The translations under genes and the position numbers were made by a program. A stretch of DNA of 64,000 nucleotides, taken from Saprospirales bacterium (lineage in GTDB: Bacteria; Bacteroidota; Bacteroidia; Chitinophagales; Saprospiraceae). The notes beneath the pieces were generated by a model. That model did no database searches. It was given only the letters and a program-made list of their open reading frames with translations, and was not told where the DNA came from. The DNA lies in assembly GCA_016703765.1 (NCBI GenBank), contig JADJBL010000009.1, positions 62,001 through 126,000 on the forward strand. Direction: 5' to 3'. This document shows, piece after piece, positions 1-9,400 of this stretch (position 1 is its first letter; every line of letters begins with the position of its first letter).

Positions 1-61
1 AATCACTCAATCACTCAATCACCAATCACTCAATGGCTCACTCACTCAATCACTCAATGAC
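1..61. repeat. Intergenic tandem array of the 8-bp unit CACTCAAT
   Basis: The window opens inside an array of the 8-bp unit CACTCAAT with small variants, directly against the start codon of the permease at 62. The left end is cut by the window edge. It belongs to the same family as the element at 43974-44069, where forward and reverse-complement copies face each other. Confidence 0.8.
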
Positions 62-931
62 ATGGATGCATTCTGGATCATCCTCACCGGCGCCCTTGTC
101 GCCTTGTGTTGCGGCCTCTTGGGCAGCTTTTTACTCCTCCGGCAAATGGCTATGGTGGGCGACGCTATTTCCCACGCCGTGTTGCCGGGTATCGTGATCG
201 CCTTTTTGCTGTCCGGCTCGCGGGATTCCATTCCCATGCTGGCGGGGGCGGCTGTGCTGGGCGTATTTGCCACGGTCCTGATCGAATGGCTGCACCGGGT
301 GGGGCGCATGCAGTCGGATGCCTCGATCGGCTTGTCGTATACCACTTTATTTGCCATCGGCATCATCCTCATTTCGCTGTTCACGCGGCAGGTGGACCTC
401 GACCAGGACTGCGTCCTGTACGGAGAGATCGCCTACGTGCCGCTGGACCTGTGGATCCTGGCCGGGGGGCAGTCCCTCGGTCCGCGGGCGGTGTGGATAT
501 TGGGCGGCGCTTTTGTGCTGATCCTTACCTTTGTGCTGGTGGGATACAAGGGGCTGCAACTGACTACGTTTGACCCCGCTTATGCCGCCACGCTGGGCAT
601 TTCCACCTTTTTCTGGCACTACGCCCTGATGGGCACCGTGTCGATGGCCACGGTGGTGTCGTTCGAGTCGGTAGGGGCCATCCTGGTGGTCGCCTTCCTG
701 ATCGTGCCGCCCGCCACAGCCTATTTGCTGACCGACCGTTTGCCTGTGATGTTGGGATTGTCGGCCCTGTTCGGGCTCCTTTCCTCCATCCTGGGCTATG
801 TCATGGCCGCTGCCACCAACGGTTCGGTGGCCGGCGCGATGTCGGTGGCGGCGGGGATCTGGTTTGTGCTGGCGCTTGCGTTTGTTCAGGTAAAAAAGTC
901 TATACTCCGTTCCCAAAGCGTCTCCCGATAG
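62..931 (+). CDS. Metal ABC transporter permease (ABC-3 family; Mn/Zn/Fe)
   Basis: A 289-residue, very hydrophobic protein with about eight membrane segments and the ABC-3 family pattern (TroC/TroD, MntB, ZnuB). Near the N-terminus is the family segment GDAISHAVLPGI, and around residue 200 a conserved stretch contains ESVGAILVVAFLIVPPATA. It would form the membrane channel of an importer for divalent metal (manganese, zinc or iron), working with a binding protein and an ATPase that should lie just left of the window. The next gene is a DtxR-type metal regulator, which supports Mn or Fe transport. The ATG at 62 begins right after the CACTCAAT array. The exact metal cannot be told from sequence alone. 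Confidence 0.92.
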   Translation: MDAFWIILTGALVALCCGLLGSFLLLRQMAMVGDAISHAVLPGIVIAFLLSGSRDSIPMLAGAAVLGVFATVLIEWLHRVGRMQSDASIGLSYTTLFAIGIILISLFTRQVDLDQDCVLYGEIAYVPLDLWILAGGQSLGPRAVWILGGAFVLILTFVLVGYKGLQLTTFDPAYAATLGISTFFWHYALMGTVSMATVVSFESVGAILVVAFLIVPPATAYLLTDRLPVMLGLSALFGLLSSILGYVMAAATNGSVAGAMSVAAGIWFVLALAFVQVKKSILRSQSVSR

Positions 932-943
932 GGGACGCTTTGG
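913..943 (+). terminator. Hairpin over the permease stop codon
   Basis: CCAAAGCGTC (913-922) pairs with GACGCTTTGG (934-943). The CCC and GGG inside extend the stem around a GATA loop. The stop codon lies in the loop and right arm. No T-run follows, so this may be an attenuating or mRNA-stabilising hairpin rather than a full terminator. Confidence 0.5.
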
Positions 944-950
944 CTTTAAG

Positions 951-985
951 ACTCTTCAACTTTTCAACTTTTCAACTTTTCAACT
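951..985. repeat. Intergenic array of the 8-bp unit CTTTTCAA
   Basis: About four head-to-tail copies of CTTTTCAA lie between the permease and the DtxR gene, 8 bp before the regulator's ATG. The same unit builds the hairpin elements at 16007-16061, 21450-21515 and 49737-49862. Here only one orientation is present. Confidence 0.8.
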
Positions 986-992
986 AATTTCC

Positions 993-1661
993 ATGCATTC
1001 CCAGATCGAAGAAAACTATCTCAAAGCCATTTTCAACCTTTCGGTAGAAGAGGAAGGCAAGGCCGTCAGCACTTCCGCGCTGGCGCGGGAACTGGACGTT
1101 CAGGCCGCCTCGGTGACCGATATGATCAAAAAGCTGGCCGTCAAGGGCCTGATCGAATACGAAAAATACCAGGGCGTGATGCTCACTGCCCGCGGCCGTA
1201 CGGTGGCGGTGGACATCGTGCGGAAGCACCGGATCTGGGAGGTATTTCTTTCGGAGAAACTGGGCTTCAACTGGAGCGAGGTGCACGATATTGCGGAGCA
1301 ACTCGAACATATTCAATCCGAAGAGCTCATCAGCCGCCTGGACGATTTTTTGGGCAACCCCGCTTTCGATCCCCACGGAGGCCCCATTCCCGACAAAAAA
1401 GGCAGACTGCCGGACCGGAACATCGTATTGTTGTCGTCCCTGCCGGAAAAAAGCGAAACGGTGGTCGCTGGGGTGAAAGACGATGCCAAGGAGTTGCTTC
1501 AATACCTGGAGCAGGTGGGGTTGCTGATCGGCGCCCGCATTCGCATCCTGGAGCGCATGGCCTTCGACGATTCGATGGTGCTGGAATCTCCCTCCGGAAA
1601 GATCTCCATTTCCAGCAAAGTGGCCGACAATTTGATGGTTCGGCCACCCAAGGCGGAGTGA
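993..1661 (+). CDS. DtxR-family metal-dependent transcriptional regulator
   Basis: 222 residues. Residues 1-70 form the winged-helix DNA-binding domain (ALARELDVQAASVTDMIKKL is the recognition region). Residues 70-140 are the metal-binding and dimerisation domain with the family pattern HRIWEVFL...HDIAEQLEH and DPHGGPIP. Residues 150-222 look like the FeoA/SH3-like third domain. Such proteins bind Mn or Fe and repress metal uptake genes. It lies 61 bp downstream of the ABC permease in the same direction, so it probably controls that importer and may be co-transcribed with it. A strong terminator follows. Assignment to MntR or IdeR cannot be settled here. Confidence 0.92.
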   Translation: MHSQIEENYLKAIFNLSVEEEGKAVSTSALARELDVQAASVTDMIKKLAVKGLIEYEKYQGVMLTARGRTVAVDIVRKHRIWEVFLSEKLGFNWSEVHDIAEQLEHIQSEELISRLDDFLGNPAFDPHGGPIPDKKGRLPDRNIVLLSSLPEKSETVVAGVKDDAKELLQYLEQVGLLIGARIRILERMAFDDSMVLESPSGKISISSKVADNLMVRPPKAE

Positions 1662-1670
1662 AGTTTGTAC

Positions 1671-1717
1671 TTTAAAAGTCGAATGGGCGGCCTAAAGCCG
1701 CCCATTCGACTTTTAAA
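1671..1717 (+). terminator. Strong Rho-independent terminator after the DtxR gene
   Basis: A perfect stem: AAAAGTCGAATGGGCGGC (1674-1691) pairs with its exact complement at 1697-1714 around the loop CTAAA. Three flanking A-T pairs lengthen it to 21 bp. T-rich ends on both sides suggest it can work in both directions. Confidence 0.9.
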
Positions 1718-1720
1718 ATA

Positions 1721-1728
1721 TATTTTTG
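1721..1728 (+). promoter_or_regulatory. Candidate -7 box (TATTTTTG) for the S8 protease gene
   Basis: TATTTTTG fits the Bacteroidota -7 consensus TAnnTTTG. It lies 25 bp upstream of the ATG at 1754 and just past the terminator. A clear -33 TTG at the usual distance is not seen because the terminator stem occupies that place. Confidence 0.5.
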
Positions 1729-1753
1729 TCGGATTAAAGTAAAACGGATTGAT

Positions 1754-4720
1754 ATGAAGCTTGCCTGGACACTTTTATTATTGGCGCTATGCCCCGCGCT
1801 ATTTGCGCAGAATTTTCGCGAAGAGGTCGTCTCCACCCACCTGTTGGAGCGCATGGCGAACCAACCGGACGACATGCATTCCTTTTATATCATCCTGAAA
1901 GACAGGGTGGATGCGGTAGCCCTGAACCACAGCCTTCGCGAGAGCAAGGCGAGCCTCGACCGGCGCGCAAAGGAGGTCATTGGAACCTTGCAGGCAAAAG
2001 CCGCCGCAACCCAGGGACCCATCGTACAATTTCTGAAAGAAAATCCGGGCGTAGACCAAAGCTCTGTCCATTCTTACTGGATTGCCAATCTGGTATATGC
2101 CAAAGCCACCGCATCGGCCATCGCAGAGCTGAGCCGGCGGGAGGATATCGAATACCTCGGCTGGAACGGCCCGCTTGCGAAAACGGCCCACGAGGAAGTT
2201 TTTACCATGAGCTCTGGCATCATGCCGAACGGAAAAGAGCCCGGCCTGGCCGCGATCAAGGCGCCCGCGCTCTGGGCCATGGGGTATTCAGGTTACGGCC
2301 GTGTGGCCTTCACCAACGACACCGGCGTCGATCCCTCGCATCCGGCGCTGGCGGCGCAGTTTCGGGGCTTTTACACAGACCCGGAGATCAGTTGGTACGA
2401 GTTTTTCGGACCGAATACCACCCCCTACGACTGCGACGACCACGGCACCCACGTGACCGGCACCATCCTGGGCTTGGACCGCATCAGCAACGACACGATC
2501 GGAGTGGCTTTCAACGCCAAATGGACGGGCGCTTCGACCATCGGCTGCGGAAACAGCGGCAACAATGAAGACAATATCGGCGCCCTCCAATGGGCCATCG
2601 ACCCCGACGACAACCCCAACACGACGGAGGATATGCCCGATGCGATCAATAACTCCTGGTACGATCCCTGGGTCGAGGAGGAATGCACCAGCGCGTATGT
2701 CGATGTGCTCAACGCCCTGGACGCCATGGGCGTGGCGGTGATCTTTTCGGCAGGGAACGAAGGTCCCGACGACGAGACCATTTCCCCTCCCCACAATATC
2801 AATACGGACCTGGTCAATTCCTTTACCATTGGCGCTTTGAATGGAAATTCCTCTTCCCTTTTAATAGCCGATTTCTCCAGCCGGGGCCCTTCCATCTGCG
2901 GCGGAGAAGGCCAATTGCTCATCAAACCGGAGGTTTCCGCCCCCGGCGTTTCGGTGCGCTCCTCCGTGACGGGCAATGGCTATTCCAATTTCTCCGGCAC
3001 ATCCATGGCGGCCCCGCATACCACGGGGGCCGTGTTGCTGCTCAAGGAGGCTTTTCCCTATCTGCCCGGTTACGAGATCAAACTCGCGCTGTACAATTCC
3101 TGCACCGACCTGGGCGTGCCCGGGGAGGACAATATCTACGGAATGGGGATCATCAACGTGGAGGCTGCGTTCAACTACCTGGTGAGTTTGGGCCACGTGC
3201 CAGTGCCGCCCGCTCCCAATAGCACGGATGCCCTGGTAATCCGGGTTGAATCGCCGGAATACAATTGCGATTTGACGGTGAACGGCCGGGTGCTGGTGAA
3301 GAACGACGGTCTGACGACAATTTCCGAAATGGAACTGGAGGTGGAACTGGACGGAATAACCACCCCACTCGCCTGGTCCGGAACCCTGGAGCCCGGCGAT
3401 ATTGAAACGATAGATCTGCCCACGCTGTCCTCCTCGGAAGGGAGCAAGGACCTCGCCGTGGAGATCAAAAAGGTAAACGGCGAAGCGGATGACCGCCTGT
3501 TGAACAACCGCTTTGTGCTGGGCATAAAAGTCGAGGACCGGCTTCCGCTGGAAGCAGCGGTAGAGCTCGGCGCCGATATGGAGAACTGTGAAGGCTCAGT
3601 GGTAGCGCTGAGGGCCAATTACGACGGTCCTGGAACAGCCAGCTACAAGTGGTACGACGCTCCCTCCGACGGCAACTTGCTTGGAGAGGGCCCGGTTTTT
3701 CTCGCCGGACCGCTTTTTGGCGATACGACCTTTTACGCCCAGGCGGTTTATGCAGACCGCGTAGGGCTCGAGAGCATAGAAGAAGGGCCTTCCCAGCTCG
3801 ATCCCGAGCCGGAACAGGAGGGTTTGATCTTCGACGCATACGTACCCTTTAAGATCAAGTCGGTCGTGATGTATACCGAAACGGCGGGCCCTCGATTCGT
3901 GAAACTGTTGGATTCGGATGGGGAGACGCTGGTCACCAAGACCTTGCTCGTCAACGGGGTAGGGGAGACCCGCGTTACGCTCAACCTCAATGTCCCAGCG
4001 GGCGAAGATATGGAGCTGGTGCTCGATTACGGGCTTCCACTGCTGTACAATACCTCCGGGGCCGATTTCCCGTATGAGGTCAAAGATGTGTTGAAAATCA
4101 GGCGCTCGAACGGACCCAACGGGCTTCAGCGCTGGTATTATTTTTACGATTGGCAGATCGAGTACGACGAAATCTGCGGCCGAACCGCCGTGGATGTGGA
4201 CATAGCGGGAACCGGCGAGGCGCCCGCTGCCGATTTCTCGGCTTCTTCCGATACGCTGATGCTGGAAGGTGGTAGCGCCGACGTCGATTTTACCGACCTG
4301 AGCGTGGGTGCGGATTCCTGGTTTTGGAATTTCGGCGACGGCGCCACGAGCACCGACCAAAACCCAAGCTATAGCTATACCCTCCCCGGTCTCTACACTG
4401 TTTCTCTTTCCGCCGCGGGAGCGGACGGTTGCGCAAGCTCGGCTTTCCGGAATATTCTCGTCACGGAAATGGTTTCCGCAACTTTTGAACCGGCTTATGA
4501 CCAAGGCCTTCGCGTGTTCCCGAACCCTGCGCAGCAGTGGCTGGAGGTGAGCTGGGAGGGCGAGGCCAGGGAGCTGCGGGTTTTCGACGCCATTGGGCGG
4601 CCTTTGCGCCTGCTGCAGGTGGAGGGAAATCAGGCCCGGGTGATGCTGGACGGCTTGTCCAACGGCCTGTATTTCGTGTCGGTGGACGGCAGGACGGCCA
4701 AATTTCAAATCATGCGCTAA
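1754..4720 (+). CDS. Secreted S8 (subtilisin-like) serine protease with PKD domain and T9SS type A tail
   Basis: 988 residues. A signal peptide covers about residues 1-19. The peptidase S8 domain (about 175-480) has the full catalytic set: Asp189 in NDTGVDPSHP, His230 in DDHGTHVTG, oxyanion Asn335 in SAGNEGP and Ser417 in SGTSMAAPH. The spacing resembles bacillopeptidase F-type subtilases. A possible inhibitor-like propeptide precedes it. Beyond the protease are beta-rich segments, a PKD domain near 820-905 (FWNFGDGATSTDQNPSYSY), and a C-terminal T9SS type A sorting domain starting at VFPNPAQQWLEV. It is therefore predicted to be exported by Sec, moved across the outer membrane by T9SS, and attached or released. 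Likely role: extracellular protein degradation. Confidence 0.95.
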   Translation: MKLAWTLLLLALCPALFAQNFREEVVSTHLLERMANQPDDMHSFYIILKDRVDAVALNHSLRESKASLDRRAKEVIGTLQAKAAATQGPIVQFLKENPGVDQSSVHSYWIANLVYAKATASAIAELSRREDIEYLGWNGPLAKTAHEEVFTMSSGIMPNGKEPGLAAIKAPALWAMGYSGYGRVAFTNDTGVDPSHPALAAQFRGFYTDPEISWYEFFGPNTTPYDCDDHGTHVTGTILGLDRISNDTIGVAFNAKWTGASTIGCGNSGNNEDNIGALQWAIDPDDNPNTTEDMPDAINNSWYDPWVEEECTSAYVDVLNALDAMGVAVIFSAGNEGPDDETISPPHNINTDLVNSFTIGALNGNSSSLLIADFSSRGPSICGGEGQLLIKPEVSAPGVSVRSSVTGNGYSNFSGTSMAAPHTTGAVLLLKEAFPYLPGYEIKLALYNSCTDLGVPGEDNIYGMGIINVEAAFNYLVSLGHVPVPPAPNSTDALVIRVESPEYNCDLTVNGRVLVKNDGLTTISEMELEVELDGITTPLAWSGTLEPGDIETIDLPTLSSSEGSKDLAVEIKKVNGEADDRLLNNRFVLGIKVEDRLPLEAAVELGADMENCEGSVVALRANYDGPGTASYKWYDAPSDGNLLGEGPVFLAGPLFGDTTFYAQAVYADRVGLESIEEGPSQLDPEPEQEGLIFDAYVPFKIKSVVMYTETAGPRFVKLLDSDGETLVTKTLLVNGVGETRVTLNLNVPAGEDMELVLDYGLPLLYNTSGADFPYEVKDVLKIRRSNGPNGLQRWYYFYDWQIEYDEICGRTAVDVDIAGTGEAPAADFSASSDTLMLEGGSADVDFTDLSVGADSWFWNFGDGATSTDQNPSYSYTLPGLYTVSLSAAGADGCASSAFRNILVTEMVSATFEPAYDQGLRVFPNPAQQWLEVSWEGEARELRVFDAIGRPLRLLQVEGNQARVMLDGLSNGLYFVSVDGRTAKFQIMR

Positions 4721-4730
4721 CAGGAAGGCG

Positions 4731-5645
4731 ATGTACCTTCGCGAAAAGAGTTTTTGGGGGGCTTTCGAGATTATCCGTTTCAGGGATGCAGCAGGGGGCA
4801 ATGGGTTTTCCCTTTCGCCCCAGCGAGGCGCCTGCCTGCTGGATCTCCAATTGGGGGGCCGGCAGGTATTGGACGGGTATGCCGATGCCGAGGAACTCAA
4901 GAGCCTGGACTGGGGGAAGAGCGCTCTGCTGGCGCCTTTCCCAAACCGCCTGCAAGACGGCCGGTACCAGGTCGGGGGCGAGGAGTATCAGTTTCCCCTC
5001 AACGATGCGGAGCGGGGTAATGCCCTGCACGGCTTCGTGCTCGACAAGCCTTTTGCAATAGAAAAGATCGCGGAAGAGGCGGACCGGGTTTCCATCGAGC
5101 TCAGCTACCTGTATTCCGGCGATTTGCCTTATTACCCTTTCCCATTTACCCTGCGGGTCGGGTATACCCTTAGGGGGCCGGCTGATTTTGAAATTTTCAT
5201 GGAAATGGAAAACACCGGCGAGCGGGAAATCCCCGCCGGTATGGGCTGGCATCCCTATTTTGTTCCCGGTGCGGAGCTCGATCGGGCGGAGTTGCAGCTT
5301 CCGGACGCCGATAAAATTGAAGTGGACGAAAGGATGATTCCCACCGGAGAGGAATCTCCTTTTTTAGGTTTTCGGAACCCCAGGCCCATAGCGGGCGCAT
5401 CGTTCGACACCGGTTTTCGATTAGCGGGGGTTAGGGAGGCCTTCCTCCGCTCCGGCGACCTGCGACTTTGCTATTGGCAGGATCGCCAATTTCCTTTTTT
5501 GCAGGTATTTATCCCTCCCGCCCGGCAGTCCATTGCCCTGGAGCCCATGACCTGCAATATCGATGCCTTCCACAACGGCGAGGGCCTGCAAATGCTCCGT
5601 CCCGGAGCGAAACTAGCAGGCCGGGCCGGAATTCGCAGGCTATGA
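4731..5645 (+). CDS. Aldose 1-epimerase family protein (GalM-like)
   Basis: 304 residues, 10 bp after the protease gene. It has the mutarotase-family landmarks: the PFPNR segment, the first His in ALHGF near residue 101, the catalytic His in GWHPYF near residue 175, and the likely catalytic Glu in ALEPMTCNIDAF near the C-terminus. These enzymes interconvert alpha and beta anomers of sugars in a beta-sandwich fold. No signal peptide is visible, so it is probably cytoplasmic. The substrate could be glucose, galactose or a hexose phosphate; the family includes several subgroups that sequence reading cannot separate. Confidence 0.9.
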   Translation: MYLREKSFWGAFEIIRFRDAAGGNGFSLSPQRGACLLDLQLGGRQVLDGYADAEELKSLDWGKSALLAPFPNRLQDGRYQVGGEEYQFPLNDAERGNALHGFVLDKPFAIEKIAEEADRVSIELSYLYSGDLPYYPFPFTLRVGYTLRGPADFEIFMEMENTGEREIPAGMGWHPYFVPGAELDRAELQLPDADKIEVDERMIPTGEESPFLGFRNPRPIAGASFDTGFRLAGVREAFLRSGDLRLCYWQDRQFPFLQVFIPPARQSIALEPMTCNIDAFHNGEGLQMLRPGAKLAGRAGIRRL

Positions 5646-5803
5646 GCCAAACCAAACCAGCATTTTAACAAATAAAAGGATCATAGGTATAGAAGAGCGA
5701 GACCGTGGGCATTTAGTTTGCCCCGTTCGGACTTTACCTATTCTGGTTTAAGTCAAAAGCTTTCCCATTCGGCAATAATTTTTCCCGTTGAGGAAACCCT
5801 GGT

Positions 5804-5811
5804 TAAATTTG
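5804..5811 (+). promoter_or_regulatory. Candidate -7 box (TAAATTTG) for adhesin 1
   Basis: TAAATTTG matches TAnnTTTG and ends 23 bp before the ATG at 5835. The 188-bp gap 5646-5834 holds no gene. The T/C-rich stretch around 5780-5790 would be at the -33 position but lacks a clean TTTG. Confidence 0.5.
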
Positions 5812-5834
5812 GGAGGATAAACAACCCGATTGTT

Positions 5835-6369
5835 ATGAAAAAAAACCTTACCCCTTTTTCAGCTTGGAATTTTCGCGATCGCTCTTTTCCTGGGATACGC
5901 ATTCCACGGAAAAGACTTGCCAGTTCCGCCGGAAGAAACGATTGAATTCAAAGGACATTCGGACCGGTTTTTGATTTTTATCTCCGAAGAGATCCAAACC
6001 GTGAAATTATGCGGGTTGGAGAAGGGGGAGACCTATTTGGTAAACGCCATGCCTGCCGGCTCTGAGGACAAACTGTTCAGCACGTTTTTGAACCTGGGGG
6101 ACATGAGTTACGGGAAGGTCAAACCGACTTCGCCCTGCTATACCCTGGTGATCAAAACGACCTCGGCAAAGGCCTTGGATAAGGAACCGGTATATATAAG
6201 CGTCAGCAAGACTTCGGAGACCTACTCGGTCAAACCGCCGGGCGAAATCGGCCGGCCGCCGGCCATTTCCACCGCTACCGGCCTTCCACCGAGCGATTTG
6301 ATCACCGATGTGCTCATCGGGGGCGATTGCTTCGAGGTATCGAACGTCACTTCGCAGGGGGACGAATAA
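5835..6369 (+). CDS. Adhesin 1, N-terminal fragment
   Basis: The ATG at 5835 followed by eight A residues reads out of frame. With seven A's it would give a signal peptide starting MKKTLPLFQLGIFAIALFLG, joined to the frame open from 5917 to 6369. That frame encodes the N-terminal domain (GLEKGETYLVNAMPAG) seen also in adhesins 3 and 4, and the start of the choice-of-anchor L domain (DVLIGGDCFEVSNV). It stops at 6369 because of one extra G in the run at 6356-6360. Confidence 0.7.
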
Positions 6370-6443
6370 TATGAGAGGCACCTTTGCAAACGGGATGAGC
6401 TCAATCGGCATAGCCACTGGGGTTATTCTTTCCTCCGGAAATA

Positions 6444-9400
6444 TTGCCACGGCCACCGGGCCCAACAACTCGGCAAGCGCCGGGACCAGCTATGGGTCAA
6501 AACCAGGGAGATCCGGACCTGGCCCAAATGACCGGAGGCATGATTTTCGACGCCTCCAAGATCGAGTTCGATTTTAAACCCACTAACGATACGGTGACTT
6601 TCCGGTATGTTTTTGCATCGGAGGAATATTGCGAATGGGTCAACGCGGGTTTTAACGACGTATTCGGGTTCTTTCTCAGCGGTCCGGGCATCAACGGCCC
6701 TTTCTCCAACAACGCAATCAACATAGCTGTTTTGCCAAATGGTACGCAGGTTTCGATCGATAACGTCAACCACGGCACAAATCCCATATACTATGTAGGG
6801 AATATCCCTGCGGGCAGCGGCCAACTCGGCGATCCCGATTGCGCCGGTCACCCCATCGCCTCCGGGCCTCCGGTTCAGGATTGCCAGTTCGATGGTTTTA
6901 CGGTCGTCCTGACTGCCACGGCCGTGGTAATCCCGTGCAGTACTTATCATATTAAGCTGGCGGTTGCAGACGTCGGGGACGGAATTTATGATTCGGCGGT
7001 GTTTCTCGAAACCAACAGCTTTGCCGCAGGAACCCTGGCCTCCACCACCGCCAATGGAACGGTTTCGGGCACCAATATTATTTACGAGGGCTGCACCGGA
7101 GGGCACTTTCTGTTCGTCCGCGACGGCGACCTCTCCGAATCGATGACCATTACCTACACCATTTCCGGCACAGCGACATCGGGCGCCGATTATACCCCCC
7201 TGGTTTTGACCGTTACCATTCCGGCGGGGCAAAGTTCGGTCCTGCTCCCCGTAAACGCGATCGTCGACGGCATTCCCGAAGGAGCTGAAACCCTTATCCT
7301 CAACTTTTCGCTCCCCTGCCAATGCAGCCAGAAGACCGTCACCATGATCATCCAGGATCCACCTCCCATAAACCTGAACCTGCCCGACCAAAACCTCTGC
7401 GGAGGCCAAAGCGTCACCCTCAACCCGGGCGCCACGGGAGGGGTGCCCGGAAACCTGACCTACCAATGGAGCACCGGGGCCTCATCACCGACTATCACGG
7501 TCAACCCGCCGGTGGGCCAAACCACGACCTATAGCGTCACCGTTACCGACGTTTGCGGGAATACCGCAACCGAAACAGCCAACATTACAGTCGGCTCCGT
7601 GCCCACCGCCACCCTGAGCGGAAGCGGCACGCTCTGCGCCCAGGGCAATATGGACCCGGTCGATCTGACTATCAACTTCACTGGGGTCGGACCCTGGCAG
7701 TTTGTCTACTCCCAAAACGGAGTCCAGACCACGATCACGACCTCCAACAACCCCTATATCCTGAGTATTTCCAACCCCGGCGCCGTGACCCTCGTCTCGG
7801 TGACCAGCACGACCGGAAATTGTCCCGGAACGGTATCGGGAAATTCTAACATTACAATTACCAATATCAGCGCCAATCCACAGGTTATCCAGCCGGACTG
7901 CAACGGCAGCAGTGATGGCGCCATCACCCTGACCGTATCGGGCGGAACCAGCCCTTATACTTTTCTTTGGAGCAATGGCAGCACCAGCCAAAACCCGACG
8001 GGGCTACCGGCGGGGACCTATACCGTCACCGCCACGGATGCCAACGGCTGCACCCAGACTGCGACCGCTACGCTGACCAATCCGCCGCAATTGACGGCTT
8101 CGGCCACGGGTACCAACCCGCTTTGCAACGGCGGAAATACCGGCTCGATCAGCACCTCCGTATCGGGTGGAACCAGCCCCTATACTTTTGTCTGGAGCAA
8201 CGGCAGCACCAGCCCCAACCCCGGCGGCCTGGGCGCGGGCTCTTTTTCGGGCACGATTACCGATGCCAACGGCTGCCAGCAAACCGTGTCGGTAACCCTG
8301 AGCAATCCGCCGCAGCTAACCGCCTCGGCCACGGGGACCAACCCGCTTTGCAACGGCGGAAATACCGGCTCCATCGACCTGACCCCGGGCGGGGGAACTT
8401 CTCCCTATACCTATCAATGGAACAACGGTAGCACGGCGCAGGACCCCACAGGCCTACCGGTGGGGTCATACACCGTGACGGTGACCGACGCCAACGGCTG
8501 CCAGCAAACTACCTCGGTCTCCCTCAGCCAGCCGCCCCAACTGACGGCTTCCGCGACCGGGACCAACCCGATTTGCAACGGAGGAAACACCGGCTCGATC
8601 AATCTCACGCCGGGTGGCGGGACCCCCACCTATACCTACCTCTGGAGCAACGGCAGCACGGCCCAGGACCCGACCGGCCTCCCGGCGGGCTCTTATACCG
8701 TGACCGTGACCGACGCCAATGGTTGCCAGCAAACCACCTCGGTAAACCTGAGCAACCCGCCACAGATCAACGCATCGGCTACTCCCGTCAACCCACTATG
8801 CAACGGTGGCAGCACCGGCTCGATCAACCTGACCGTGGGCAATGGCACGAGCCCCTATACTTTTTTGTGGAGCAACGGCAGCACCAACCAAAATCCCGGA
8901 GGCCTTCCGGCCGGGACCTATACCGTCACCGTCACAGATGCAAACGGCTGTACCCAAACGGCATCCACGACCCTAAATAATCCTCCTCAACTCGTCGCCT
9001 CGGTTTCAAACATACAGCAGGTGGATTGCACCCACCCGACTGGCAGCATCACGACTTCCGTCAGCGGAGGCACTCCAGGCTATTCCTACCAATGGAGCCC
9101 CTCCGGCTCGGGACCAAACCCGGGCGGACTTCCCGCCGGTACCTACAACGGGACGATCACCGACGCCAATGGATGCACGACGACCGTTTCGGCTACTATC
9201 AACTCCAACCTCACCCCACCCAACGCCGCAGCTGCAGTGACGGGCACCCTCACCTGTACCGTTACCTCCCTGACCCTGAGCGGAGCGGGCTCTAGCACAG
9301 GGGGCAATTTTATCTACCAATGGTCGGGCCCCGGGATCGTGAGCGGGGGAAATACGCTGAATCCCGTGGTGAACGCCCCCGGAACCTATACTATCCTGGT

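Noticed and set aside
5646..5834. Small gene between the epimerase and adhesin 1 (frame 5718-5945)
   Set aside because: The frame merges into the out-of-frame start of adhesin 1 and crosses its promoter; no coding signal.
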